In this document: one piece after another, positions 1 through 8,373 of the stretch
Layout of the letters: every line of letters begins with the position of its first letter
Position numbering within the stretch: position 1 is the first letter of the stretch
Origin: an uncultured Hungatella sp.
Lineage (GTDB): Bacteria > Bacillota > Clostridia > Lachnospirales > Lachnospiraceae
Direction of reading: 5' to 3'
Assembly (NCBI GenBank): GCA_910579515.1
Contig: CAJTUV010000004.1
Location: forward strand, 62,001 to 126,000
DNA: 64,000 bases
Translations under genes and position numbers: made by a program
The notes under the pieces: model-generated
The model's database searches: none
The model's input: the letters and a program-made list of their open reading frames with translations, nothing else
What the model was told of the DNA's origin: nothing

Positions 1-495
1 CCAAATAACTCTAATATTATTTTGGCAGCCCAGCAGGCGGCGCATCTGGTAGAGGGAAAAGAGATTGTAGTAATTCCGTCTAAGACGGTTCCCCAGGGAA
101 TCACGGCCGTGATCAATTTTGTGCCGGAACTCTCCCCAGAAGAAAATAAAGAGAATATGATGCGTGAGATGGCAAAGGTAAAAACAGGACAGGTTACTTA
201 TGCAGTGCGCAATACCATGATTGACGATAAGGAGATTAAAGCAGGCGACATCATGGGAATCTGTGACAGGGGCATTGTGGCTGTGGGCCAGTCTGTGGAG
301 GCCACCACAATGGATACGCTAAAAGAAATGCTGGATGAAGAATCGGAGCTGGTAACCGTCTATTATGGCGCAGAGATCGGGGAAGCAGAGGCAGAAGCAT
401 TTTTAGAGAAAGTGCAAAAAGTATGCAAAGGCTGCGAAGTGGAACTGCAGTCAGGAGGACAGCCGATCTACTATTACCTGATTTCGGTAGAATAA
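1..495 (+). CDS. fakA: Fatty acid kinase FakA/YloV (DAK2 family), C-terminal part, 5' truncated by window
   Basis: The reading frame is open from base 1, so the gene begins upstream of the window; about 164 C-terminal residues are seen. The first residues read PNNSNIILAAQQA, close to the PNN-NIILAA signature that opens the C-terminal domain of YloV/FakA proteins. FakA phosphorylates fatty acids held by FakB binding proteins so that they can enter phospholipid synthesis. The kinase (DhaL) domain lies outside the window, and no fakB (DegV-type) gene is in view. The gene ends 9 bp before recG, a neighbour arrangement common in Clostridia, so the two are probably co-transcribed. The family call is firm; the biochemical role is by homology. 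Confidence 0.88.
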   Translation, partial: PNNSNIILAAQQAAHLVEGKEIVVIPSKTVPQGITAVINFVPELSPEENKENMMREMAKVKTGQVTYAVRNTMIDDKEIKAGDIMGICDRGIVAVGQSVEATTMDTLKEMLDEESELVTVYYGAEIGEAEAEAFLEKVQKVCKGCEVELQSGGQPIYYYLISVE

Positions 496-504
496 ACGCA
501 GGTT

Positions 505-2562
505 ATGAATGACAATCAAACTCCCATTCGCTCTCTGAAAGGAATCGGAGAAAAGACGGGAAAATTATTTGAAAAGCTGGGCGTCTCTACTGTGGAAGAC
601 CTCCTATGCTATTATCCAAGAGCATATCATGCCTACGAAGATCCTGTGCCTGTGGGAGAGCTGAAAATAGACAGTACATGCGCTGTGGCAGGAGTTCTTC
701 AAAGAGATGCTTGTGTAAAACGGTTTCAGCATATTCAGATTATAACGGTTTCCCTAAAGGATGAGACAGGCACATTGCAGCTGGTCTGGTATAATATGCC
801 TTTTTTACGAAACACTCTGCAAGCGGGCACGTACCACGTGTTTTGCGGAAAGGTGGTAAAAAAGAATAACCGCCTTACCATGGAACAGCCGGAGATTTAT
901 ACAAGAGAGGGATATCAGGCTGTCAGAAAAACGATGCAGCCTGTTTATGGACAGACAAAAGGCCTGGGAAACAAGGCCATCGCCAAAGCGGTGGCCCAGG
1001 CTCTGGACCTTCGGCAGATGGAGAGGGATTTCATGCCTTCTGCTCTTCGGGCAAAGTATGAATTGGCAGAGCTTAATTTTGCCATAGAACATATTCATTT
1101 TCCAGCGAATAAGCAAGAGCTTTTGTTTGCCAGAAAACGGCTGGTTTTTGATGAGTTTTTTCTGTTTCTGTTAGCAGTACGGCGTCTTAAGGAAAAGCGG
1201 GAGAATCAGAATAGCTCCTGGGTGATAAAACTGTCTGTTGAGGTTAAAAGATTAAAAGAGCGTTTGCCATTTCGTCTGACAAAAGCTCAGGAAAAAGTAT
1301 TAAATGAAATTGAGTGGGATTTGAGCGGCGGTTTGGTGATGAACCGTCTCGTTCAGGGAGACGTGGGGTCAGGAAAAACGATTATTGCTGTGCTGGCCTT
1401 ATTGCATGTGGCATATAATGGGTGCCAGGGGGCTCTTATGGCTCCCACCGAAGTTTTGGCCAGACAGCACTATGAAAAGATGAGCAAATTATTGGAAACG
1501 TATGACATTCCCCAAAAGCTGGTTTTGGTAACTGGTTCCATGACTGCCAAAGAGAAGAAAACCGCATATGAAAAAATAAAAAGCCATGAAGCAGATATTA
1601 TTATAGGAACACATGCCCTGATTCAGGAGAAGGTGGTCTACGACAAGCTGGCTTTGGTGATAACAGATGAACAGCATCGGTTTGGTGTGGGGCAGAGAGA
1701 GCTGTTGGGAAATAAGGGACAGCGGCCTCATGTGATTGTGATGAGTGCCACGCCGATTCCCAGGACATTAGCCATTATTTTGTATGGAGATCTGGATATT
1801 TCCGTGATTGACGAGCTGCCTTCCAATCGCCTTCCTATTAAGAATTGTGTGGTGGACAGCGGTTTTCGGAAAAAAGCGTATGACTTTATTGACAAACAGG
1901 TGGCTATGGGGCGTCAGGCCTACGTGATCTGTCCCATGGTTGAGGCAAGTGAGATGATCGAGGCGGAAAATGTGCTGGATTACTCCAAAACATTAAAGGA
2001 AATGCTTCCTCACATTTCCATTTCTTACCTTCATGGAAAGATGAAGGCCAAGGAAAAGAATCAGATTATGGAGCAGTTTGCCGCAGGAGAGATTAAAGTT
2101 TTGGTATCTACCACGGTGATTGAAGTCGGTGTGGATGTTCCCAATGCTACTGTGATCATGATTGAGAACGCAGAACGCTTTGGACTGGCCCAGCTTCATC
2201 AGCTTCGGGGCAGAGTGGGGCGGGGAGAGCACCAATCTTACTGCATTATGATCAACTGTGGAGATCAAGATGGAACTCAGAAGCGTTTGGATATTTTGAA
2301 TCGTTCCAACGATGGATTTTATATTGCTTCCGAGGATTTAAAGCTGAGGGGACCGGGAGATATTTTTGGTCTTCGTCAAAGCGGAGAGATGGAGTTTCAG
2401 CTTGCAGATATTTTTACAGATGCAAATTTGTTGAAAACTGTGTCAGAAGAGGTGAATCTTCTATTAGAGGAAGACTGTGAGCTTGAGAAAGAGTCCCATC
2501 AGGAATTAAAGCAACGTCTGGACTCTTATTTACAGAAAAGTTATGAAAAATTGAATTTATAG
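505..2562 (+). CDS. recG: ATP-dependent DNA helicase RecG
   Basis: 685 residues, the usual RecG length. The N-terminal wedge/OB region (about 1-240) precedes a superfamily 2 motor: Walker A GDVGSGKT near residue 286, a DEQH box (TDEQHRFG) near 395, SATPIPRTLA near 415, and a helicase C lobe with the RGRVGRG arginine-finger motif near 570. RecG reverses stalled forks and branch-migrates recombination intermediates in the cytoplasm. The ATG at 505 has only a weak upstream AGG, and the gene sits 9 bp behind fakA, so translational coupling is likely. No frameshift or missing motif was seen. Confidence 0.98.
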   Translation: MNDNQTPIRSLKGIGEKTGKLFEKLGVSTVEDLLCYYPRAYHAYEDPVPVGELKIDSTCAVAGVLQRDACVKRFQHIQIITVSLKDETGTLQLVWYNMPFLRNTLQAGTYHVFCGKVVKKNNRLTMEQPEIYTREGYQAVRKTMQPVYGQTKGLGNKAIAKAVAQALDLRQMERDFMPSALRAKYELAELNFAIEHIHFPANKQELLFARKRLVFDEFFLFLLAVRRLKEKRENQNSSWVIKLSVEVKRLKERLPFRLTKAQEKVLNEIEWDLSGGLVMNRLVQGDVGSGKTIIAVLALLHVAYNGCQGALMAPTEVLARQHYEKMSKLLETYDIPQKLVLVTGSMTAKEKKTAYEKIKSHEADIIIGTHALIQEKVVYDKLALVITDEQHRFGVGQRELLGNKGQRPHVIVMSATPIPRTLAIILYGDLDISVIDELPSNRLPIKNCVVDSGFRKKAYDFIDKQVAMGRQAYVICPMVEASEMIEAENVLDYSKTLKEMLPHISISYLHGKMKAKEKNQIMEQFAAGEIKVLVSTTVIEVGVDVPNATVIMIENAERFGLAQLHQLRGRVGRGEHQSYCIMINCGDQDGTQKRLDILNRSNDGFYIASEDLKLRGPGDIFGLRQSGEMEFQLADIFTDANLLKTVSEEVNLLLEEDCELEKESHQELKQRLDSYLQKSYEKLNL

Positions 2563-2602
2563 GATTTGCTAGAAAATGACAGATTACGCAGAACCTTCTA
2601 GT

Positions 2603-2629
2603 GTATTATTTTTTTGCAGGCACATAATA
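2603..2629 (+). promoter_or_regulatory. Candidate sigmaG-type promoter for the SASP gene
   Basis: GTATT at 2603-2607 and CATAATA at 2623-2629 are separated by 15 bp. This fits the forespore sigmaG pattern (GNATR, 15-18 bp, CAWWMTA) except for the last base of the -35 box. It lies 50 bp before the ATG of a spore-protein gene, the expected kind of target. Confidence 0.6.
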
Positions 2630-2678
2630 GGAGTGTAGCAAGAAAACAAATCATTTGAAGAACAAGGAGGCGTTTTAT

Positions 2679-2885
2679 ATGTCAAACAAATCTTCTAACA
2701 CAACAAATGTACCAGAAGCAAGAGAAGCAATGGACAAATTCAAAATGGAAGTAGCAAGTGAGCTGGGTGTGCCGTTAACCAACGGTTATAACGGAAATCT
2801 GACTTCTGCACAGAATGGTTCTGTGGGCGGATATATGGTTAAAAAGATGATTGAGGCTCAGGAGAAGCAGATGGCAGGCAAGTAA
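2679..2885 (+). CDS. Small acid-soluble spore protein, alpha/beta type
   Basis: 68 residues from the ATG at 2679, chosen because AAGGAGG (2664-2670) is 8 bp upstream; an in-frame TTG at 2655 lies before that site and is unlikely. The sequence has the family hallmarks: an EVASELGV segment (the site where the germination protease cuts after Glu) and a C-terminal block with GYNGNLTSAQNGSVGGYMVKKM. Such proteins coat and protect DNA in the dormant spore and supply amino acids at germination. The gene is monocistronic, with a sigmaG-like promoter in front and a strong terminator behind. It shows that the host lineage sporulates. Confidence 0.97.
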   Translation: MSNKSSNTTNVPEAREAMDKFKMEVASELGVPLTNGYNGNLTSAQNGSVGGYMVKKMIEAQEKQMAGK

Positions 2886-2925
2886 GCCAAAGCTTTAAAA
2901 TTCTGAAAGAATAAGAAAAAAGAAA

Positions 2926-2962
2926 GGCCCGGTCAGCAAATTTGCTGGCTGGGTCTTTTTTT
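2926..2962 (+). terminator. Rho-independent terminator after the SASP gene
   Basis: A 15-bp stem with G-U wobbles (2926-2940 pairing with 2941-2955, around an AAATTT centre) is followed by seven T residues at 2956-2962. Confidence 0.88.
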
Positions 2963-2984
2963 ATCTATAGAAACGGAGAGGATT

Positions 2985-4370
2985 ATGGGGATTTTAGCGG
3001 GATTTATGGTTCCACATCCGCCTTTAGCCATACCGGAAATTGGCAGGGGACAGGAGAAAAAGATTCAGAAGACGATAAAAGCATACCACCAAATTGGACA
3101 AAGGATCAAAGAACTTCAGCCGGAAACGATTGTTCTTTTGTCTCCCCATCAGGTCATGTATGCAGATTATTTTCATATCTCTCCCGGAGCTGGCGCAAGA
3201 GGGGATTTTAGGCAGTTTGGGGCAAGACAGGTGGCTGTGGAAGCAGAGTATGAGAAAGAGTTTGTGGAGAAATTGTGTAATCTGGCTTCCAAATCCCATT
3301 TTCCTGCTGGAACAAAAGGGGAACAAGTTTCGTATTTAGACCATGGGACGATGGTTCCTCTGTATTTTGTGAACCAATACTGGACAAAGTATCGACTGGT
3401 AAGAATTGGATTGTCTGGATTGTCCTTTTTAAAACATTATGAACTGGGAATGATGATTCAGCAAACCGCCAAAGATTCAGAACGAAAAACCGTGGTAATT
3501 GGCAGTGGAGATTTGTCTCATTATCTGACAAAAGACGGACCTTATGGATTTCGAGAGGAAGGGCCCGCATATGATGAAATGATCATGAAACTGATGGAAA
3601 AAGGCGCTTTTCGAGAGCTTTTGGAGTGTTCTGAAGAATTTTGTCAAAAAGCAGGGGAGTGCGGTCATGGCTCATTTTTGATTCTGGCCGGAGCTTTCGA
3701 CCGAGTCCATGTAAAGCCTCAGAGGCTTTCTTATGAGGGACCTTTTGGAGTGGGATATGGCGTCTGTGCCTATGAGGCAGGGGACAGGGAGGAAAGCCGT
3801 AATTTCGGGGAACAGTATGAACAAAGGGTGAGACAGCTTGTGGCAAAGCAGAGAGAGACAGAGGACCCTTATGTGAAACTTGCCCGCAGATCGATTGAAG
3901 AGTATATAAGGACTGGAAAAGAGATAGAAATTCCAGAAAACCTTCCCAGAGAAATGTATCGGCAAAAAGCAGGAGTCTTTGTCTCTATAAAAGAGGAAGA
4001 CCGCCTTCGGGGCTGCATGGGGACCATTCGGCCTGCCAAGTCCTGTATTGCTGGGGAGATTTTATCAAACGCTATAACCGCCGCCATCCGTGACCCAAGA
4101 TTTACTCCGATTGAGACAGCGGAATTGGATAAACTGATCATTCATGTGGATGTGCTGGGAGAGGCAGAAGCGATCGACTCTCTAAAGGAGCTTGATGTGA
4201 AACGATATGGTGTGATTGTGACGAGAGGGCATCGACGAGGTCTCCTTTTGCCTAATCTGGAGGGGATCGACACCATAGAGGACCAGATCGCCATAGCAAA
4301 AGAAAAAGCCGGAATCCGAAAAGAAGAGCAGGTTCAACTGGAACGGTTTGAGGTAGTTCGACATAAATAA
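2985..4370 (+). CDS. LigB-like / AMMECR1 fusion protein (AmmeMemoRadiSam system A, with class III dioxygenase-like domain)
   Basis: 461 residues with two parts. Residues 1 to about 265 resemble the class III extradiol dioxygenase (LigB/MEMO) fold: PHPPLAIPEIG at the start, LSPHQVMYADYF, DHGTMVPLYF and GSGDLSHYL carry the histidines expected around the metal pocket. Residues about 290-461 are an AMMECR1 domain, with the diagnostic LRGCMGT motif and a DPRFTPI segment. These families co-occur with a radical SAM enzyme in the AmmeMemoRadiSam system, of unsettled function. No radical SAM gene adjoins it here. The ATG at 2985 follows GGAGAGG. A metallophosphoesterase gene follows after 24 bp, so co-transcription is likely. 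Domain calls are firm; activity is unknown. Confidence 0.85.
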   Translation: MGILAGFMVPHPPLAIPEIGRGQEKKIQKTIKAYHQIGQRIKELQPETIVLLSPHQVMYADYFHISPGAGARGDFRQFGARQVAVEAEYEKEFVEKLCNLASKSHFPAGTKGEQVSYLDHGTMVPLYFVNQYWTKYRLVRIGLSGLSFLKHYELGMMIQQTAKDSERKTVVIGSGDLSHYLTKDGPYGFREEGPAYDEMIMKLMEKGAFRELLECSEEFCQKAGECGHGSFLILAGAFDRVHVKPQRLSYEGPFGVGYGVCAYEAGDREESRNFGEQYEQRVRQLVAKQRETEDPYVKLARRSIEEYIRTGKEIEIPENLPREMYRQKAGVFVSIKEEDRLRGCMGTIRPAKSCIAGEILSNAITAAIRDPRFTPIETAELDKLIIHVDVLGEAEAIDSLKELDVKRYGVIVTRGHRRGLLLPNLEGIDTIEDQIAIAKEKAGIRKEEQVQLERFEVVRHK

Positions 4371-4394
4371 GAAGGAAAAGGAAAGAAGAACAGC

Positions 4395-5216
4395 ATGTTT
4401 AAGACAGTATTTTATACGGTTCATTCCAGGAAGCTCCCTGCTGAATTTGACAATTACAGAATCACCCATTTATCCGATCTTCACGGAGCTGTTTATGGGC
4501 AAAACCATAGGAAGCTGATACAGAAAATCCGTCAGACAAATCCTAATCTGGTTGTGATGACTGGAGATATGGCGGATTATTCTTTTGGCTCGATTCCCCA
4601 TCTTCTGGATTTATGCCGCCAGATTTGCCGTTACTATCCAGTTTACTGTGTTTTGGGAAATCATGAACAGGAGATGAGCAAAAAGAAACTGGACCTGCTT
4701 TTGGCGGGCCTTAAAAGCCTTGGAGTCGTCGTGCTGGAAAATCAAAGCTGCATTTTGTCACATCACGGCGCTTCTGTGAAACTTTATGGTCTTCAGCTTC
4801 CGATGGTTTATTATAAAGACCCATTAAAAGAGTATAAAAAAGACATGGAACTTTCTGTTTCTGATGTGAGAAAGAGGCTGGGCCCTTTGGATGACACAGG
4901 CTATTCTATTCTCTTGGCTCACAATCCTTTGTACTATCCAGCCTATCGAGACTGGGGAGCGGATTTGACGCTGTCTGGACATGTTCACGGCGGTATTATC
5001 CGAATTCCCGGAAAAGGAGGGCTGCTGTCTCCAGATGTAACGTTCTTTCCGAAGTATGACGGCGGACATTTCCGGGAAAACGGAAAAGATTTGATTGTAA
5101 GCAGGGGGCTGGGAAATCATTTTTTGGTACGTGTGATGAATCCTCCAGAGCTTTTAGTGGTTACGCTTCACCGCTCTTTAGCCATTTCCACCAAACTTAA
5201 AAATTCTTTTTTGTAA
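4395..5216 (+). CDS. Metallophosphoesterase, calcineurin-like (YkuE type)
   Basis: 273 residues containing the full set of dimetal phosphoesterase motifs in order: HLSDLHG near residue 24, MTGDMAD near 57, LGNHE near 86, LLAHNP near 175 and LSGHVHGG near 195. The family hydrolyses phosphomono- or diesters; close relatives such as YkuE act at the cell surface, but no N-terminal signal or membrane anchor is seen here, so this one may be cytoplasmic. Substrate unknown. It follows the LigB/AMMECR1 fusion by 24 bp. Its last 49 bp overlap the 3' end of the convergent VWA lipoprotein gene, and no terminator is visible between the two. Confidence 0.9.
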   Translation: MFKTVFYTVHSRKLPAEFDNYRITHLSDLHGAVYGQNHRKLIQKIRQTNPNLVVMTGDMADYSFGSIPHLLDLCRQICRYYPVYCVLGNHEQEMSKKKLDLLLAGLKSLGVVVLENQSCILSHHGASVKLYGLQLPMVYYKDPLKEYKKDMELSVSDVRKRLGPLDDTGYSILLAHNPLYYPAYRDWGADLTLSGHVHGGIIRIPGKGGLLSPDVTFFPKYDGGHFRENGKDLIVSRGLGNHFLVRVMNPPELLVVTLHRSLAISTKLKNSFL

Positions 5217-6823
5217 TCGTCTGTATCTGCATGGATACAAGGCTCTGCCAGGGCTAAAACCGTGTCGAAGGTGGCGTTTCCTTTGTTTTCACTGTCTCGC
5301 AGTACCATGCCAAATTCTGCTACGGCACAGGCAAAAGCCAGGTTTTCGGATAATTCTGTCTGGTAGCTATCTGCCTCTACCGGATAGGACAAAAGAGTGC
5401 TCTTATTGCCGTTTGGCGCTTTATAGCGCAGATTTACAGTAAGAAGCTCTGTGCTGTCCACCAGATTTTTTTGAGAAGTCTGATATTTTAACGTAGATTC
5501 TGAACCAGAATCCATGCCTTTTGCAGGGATGATTTCATAAAGGGCAGTGACCGAATGGCCGGAACCGATCTCGCCGGCGTCTACCTTGTCATTATTGAAA
5601 TCTTCTTGATTTAAAAGGCGGTTTTCATATCCGACCAAACGGTAACCGGACACGTATTTGGGGTTAAATTCCACCTGAATCTTTACATCTTTTGCCACGG
5701 TAATCAACGTACCGCCCATTTCGTCTACCAGTACTTTTTTTGCCTCGAAAATGGTGTCGATGTAGTGATAATTTCCGTCTCCGTTATCTGCCAGAGCTTC
5801 CATTTTGTTGTCCTTTAAGTTGCCTGTGCCTACGCCGATGACGGAAAGATGGACGCCGCTTTTCTTTTTTTCCTGAATCAATCTGGTTAGGTCGCCTTCA
5901 CTGCTGATCCCTACGTTTAAGTCTCCGTCTGTAGCCAGAATCACCCGGTTGTTGCCGCCGGAAATAAAATTTTTTTCCGCCAGCGAATAGGCCTTTTCAA
6001 TCCCTGCTGCCCCAGCAGTGGAGCCGCCGGCTTCCAAATCGCTTAAAGCGGCGGCGATTTTAGCAGTTTGATTACCAGGCACGCCGTCCAAAACTACAGA
6101 TTCGTAGCCTGCATAGGTGACAATGGAGACTCTGTCCTTTTCTGTCAGATTTTCTGCAAGCATGGTAAACGCTTTCTGCACCAGAGGCAGTTTGTCGTTC
6201 GAATACATAGAGCCGGAAATATCCAAAAGGAATACTAAATTGGAAGCAGGACGCCTTGAAAAGTCGATTTCTTTTGCCTTGAGTCCAATCAAGAGAAGCC
6301 TGCTATCTTCATTCCAGGGGCAATCAGAGTATTCTGTGGTGACAGAAAACGGTTCCTCCTTTTGGGGCTCTGGGTAATCATAGCTGAAATAGTTCAGCAT
6401 TTCTTCAATCCGTATGGCGTCTGGTGGAATCTCCTGTCCAGAATGAATGTAACGGCGAAGATTGCTGTAAGAGGCTGTGTCCACATCAATGGAGAAGGTG
6501 GACAAGGGTTCCTCCGCCACAGATTTGTAGCCGTTTTCTGAAATATAGCTGTATTCTTCTGTGTTGAAATCTTCACTTCCATAGGCAATATCGTACTTCA
6601 TAGTCATGGACGAACCGCCTGAAACAAGGCCTGCCTCGCCTTCATAGAAAATATCCATGTCGGCTCCTTCTCCAGTTACAGCCCAGGTCTCTGCTGCCGT
6701 GGTTCCAGCCGCCATTCCTCCTCCGCTTTCAGCGCTTTTGGGCGGAGCGCCACATCCAGAAAGCAGTGTGGCAGTTGTCAAAAAGCAAAGTCCTTTCTGG
6801 ACCCAGTTCAAATTTTTCTTCAT
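5168..6823 (-). CDS. VWA-domain lipoprotein of the YfbK family
   Basis: 551 residues from the ATG at 6823, preferred over the ATG at 6829 because AGGAGG then sits 8 bp away instead of 2. A lipoprotein signal (LLSGCGAP, Cys near residue 24) predicts anchoring on the outer face of the membrane. About 80-180 matches the N-terminal domain of YfbK-like proteins (FSIDVDTASYSN, PPDAIRIEEMLNYF), followed by a VWA domain with an intact MIDAS (DISGSMYSND, then ATDGDLNVG), and a C-terminal domain typical of this family (about 380-551). It is the third gene of an ECF sigma operon, so it is probably either controlled by, or part of, that envelope-sensing switch. Ligand unknown. Confidence 0.88.
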   Translation of the reverse strand: MKKNLNWVQKGLCFLTTATLLSGCGAPPKSAESGGGMAAGTTAAETWAVTGEGADMDIFYEGEAGLVSGGSSMTMKYDIAYGSEDFNTEEYSYISENGYKSVAEEPLSTFSIDVDTASYSNLRRYIHSGQEIPPDAIRIEEMLNYFSYDYPEPQKEEPFSVTTEYSDCPWNEDSRLLLIGLKAKEIDFSRRPASNLVFLLDISGSMYSNDKLPLVQKAFTMLAENLTEKDRVSIVTYAGYESVVLDGVPGNQTAKIAAALSDLEAGGSTAGAAGIEKAYSLAEKNFISGGNNRVILATDGDLNVGISSEGDLTRLIQEKKKSGVHLSVIGVGTGNLKDNKMEALADNGDGNYHYIDTIFEAKKVLVDEMGGTLITVAKDVKIQVEFNPKYVSGYRLVGYENRLLNQEDFNNDKVDAGEIGSGHSVTALYEIIPAKGMDSGSESTLKYQTSQKNLVDSTELLTVNLRYKAPNGNKSTLLSYPVEADSYQTELSENLAFACAVAEFGMVLRDSENKGNATFDTVLALAEPCIHADTDDYKKEFLSLVEMAKER

Positions 6824-6838
6824 AATCATTTCCTCCTT

Positions 6839-7756
6839 TTAATGCATAATCAACGAGAGATAGTCTGAAAGAAAGGTATCGTCATTTCGTAAAAGCATTC
6901 TGTCATAGTAAAAATCATTGCTCCCTTCCTGGTCCATTACAACCACAGAGGTCTGGTCGTCAATCAAGCTGTTGTAACCAGAATGGAACAGATAGGCTCC
7001 ATCTTCTGTCTTTTGAATCTGAGGTGCAAATGGAAAGAGAAGTTCCCATGATTCAGCCTGCTTTTTTAAGGGAAGGAGATAGGTTTCCCCTTTTTGAAGC
7101 TGATACAGGATTTCATTTTTCTGGCCAATGGCTCTCACAATGGGGCTTTTTATAGTGAGCCTTGTCAGGTCTGTGACATAATCTTCAGAATAATTTACAG
7201 AATCAACCACCACATCATAGACTAAAAAGGCAGTCTGCTGGTTTTCATTGGTTTCTAAAGTGACAGAGGCCACAGTTCCCAGACATAAAAGCTGTGTATC
7301 CCTTAACAATGCTTCTGAAAAATAAGCGCTGTCCTCTGAGACTGTGACTGCCCCAGTAGGAAGAGACAGAGATTCATATTCTGTCAGATTGAGCTGGCTG
7401 TAATAGAGGACGCCCTGAGAAGTAAAATCTTGATTTTTTTGTGTTGTTTCAGAGTCCGTTTCCTGACTTACCGGCTGAGTTGATTCATATTGGTAATAGC
7501 TTTTTTCTTCTGTGCCAGAAGAATTGGAGCGGAGCCTGGATACATGCCATGGCAGGGAGATGACAAGTAAAAATGCGGCCGCAGCTCCTGCAATAGAAAA
7601 GGTCCGCCATTGGCTTTGGGGAGTCGTTTTATCTGCATTTCTCATGATTCTTTCAGGGTGTTCTTTTAAGTTTGTTTCAATCCGGTCCCAAAGCATGGGG
7701 GTGTTCTGACATTTTAAATCTCTGTACTCCTGCTTTAACATGGATTCTTTTTTCAT
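6839..7756 (-). CDS. Probable anti-sigma factor, single-pass membrane protein
   Basis: 305 residues: a cytoplasmic N-terminus of about 50 residues (with LWDRIETNLKEHPERIM), one membrane segment near residues 52-70 (FSIAGAAAAFLLVISLP), then a long outside region. No conserved family was recognised. The anti-sigma call rests on topology and place: its ATG overlaps the stop of the ECF sigma gene by 4 bp (ATGA), with GGGAGGTG inside the sigma gene as ribosome site, and a surface lipoprotein gene follows after 15 bp. No zinc-binding HxxxCxxC of the ZAS type is present, so binding to the sigma factor is inferred only. Confidence 0.6.
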   Translation of the reverse strand: MKKESMLKQEYRDLKCQNTPMLWDRIETNLKEHPERIMRNADKTTPQSQWRTFSIAGAAAAFLLVISLPWHVSRLRSNSSGTEEKSYYQYESTQPVSQETDSETTQKNQDFTSQGVLYYSQLNLTEYESLSLPTGAVTVSEDSAYFSEALLRDTQLLCLGTVASVTLETNENQQTAFLVYDVVVDSVNYSEDYVTDLTRLTIKSPIVRAIGQKNEILYQLQKGETYLLPLKKQAESWELLFPFAPQIQKTEDGAYLFHSGYNSLIDDQTSVVVMDQEGSNDFYYDRMLLRNDDTFLSDYLSLIMH

Positions 7757-8274
7757 GACTGCACCTCCCTTAATTTCCTGATTGCTGTTCTATAACACCA
7801 GGCCACTGTGCCCTGAGGCTTTTTCAGCAGTGATGCGATTTCCCGGAAGGTCAGTTCTCCCATGATTTTTAAATTGACAATCTGTCGTTCCTCCTCTTTT
7901 AATGTCATAAGGGCTTGTTCAAGGCTGAGTTTGTGGCAGATTTGCTCTTCGGCAAAATGCTTTTTCAGCAGATAATCCGGAATTTCTGCAGACGGCGTTT
8001 CCCGATTTCGCTTTCGTAAATAGTCGATTGCCATATTGCGGGCTATGGTGATCATCCACGCCCGATGGCCTCTTCCTGGTTTGTATGTATCTGCAATATC
8101 CCAAAGATGGATAAAAAATTCAGAGGTCACATCCTCTGCATCCTGCCGGTTCTTCAGAATGTCGGAAATGACAGAGAAAATCATGGGGCAGTAATCCTCA
8201 TAAATTGTGCGCAGCCCCTCTCGGTTGTTCCTGCAGATTTGGCGAATTTGTTCTTCAAACCTTTGATCAGTCAT
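7753..8274 (-). CDS. RNA polymerase sigma factor, ECF subfamily
   Basis: 173 residues. Region 2 (about 22-92) includes DAEDVTSEFFIHLW and ARNMAIDYLRKRNR; region 4 (about 115-170) includes LKEEERQIVNLKIMGELTFREIASLLKKPQGTV, a helix-turn-helix for -35 recognition. There is no region 1 or 3, as usual for ECF factors. It should direct RNA polymerase to a small regulon, most likely its own operon. It is the first gene of a three-gene minus-strand unit with a probable anti-sigma protein and a VWA lipoprotein. Repeated GGTAAATTT boxes lie 51-95 bp upstream of its start. The inducing signal cannot be read from sequence. Confidence 0.93.
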   Translation of the reverse strand: MTDQRFEEQIRQICRNNREGLRTIYEDYCPMIFSVISDILKNRQDAEDVTSEFFIHLWDIADTYKPGRGHRAWMITIARNMAIDYLRKRNRETPSAEIPDYLLKKHFAEEQICHKLSLEQALMTLKEEERQIVNLKIMGELTFREIASLLKKPQGTVAWCYRTAIRKLREVQS

Positions 8275-8324
8275 AGAAATATCCTCTTTTGCTTCAGCCT
8301 TGTACTTACGATACGGGGGAACAA

Positions 8325-8369
8325 GGTAAATTTATGGTAAATTTAAAAATTTTCAGGATAAAATTTACC
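8325..8369. promoter_or_regulatory. Repeated GGTAAATTT boxes upstream of the ECF sigma operon
   Basis: GGTAAATTT occurs at 8325-8333 and again at 8336-8344 (11-bp period), and in inverted form, AAATTTACC, at 8361-8369. Such spacing suggests a protein-binding site on one DNA face. It could be the control region of the sigma operon; no -35/-10 pair could be assigned with confidence. Confidence 0.45.
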
Positions 8370-8373
8370 GTTC

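Noticed and set aside
2942..3339. Short plus-strand ORFs inside the LigB/AMMECR1 gene
   Set aside because: Out of frame with the real gene and without conserved motifs or sites.
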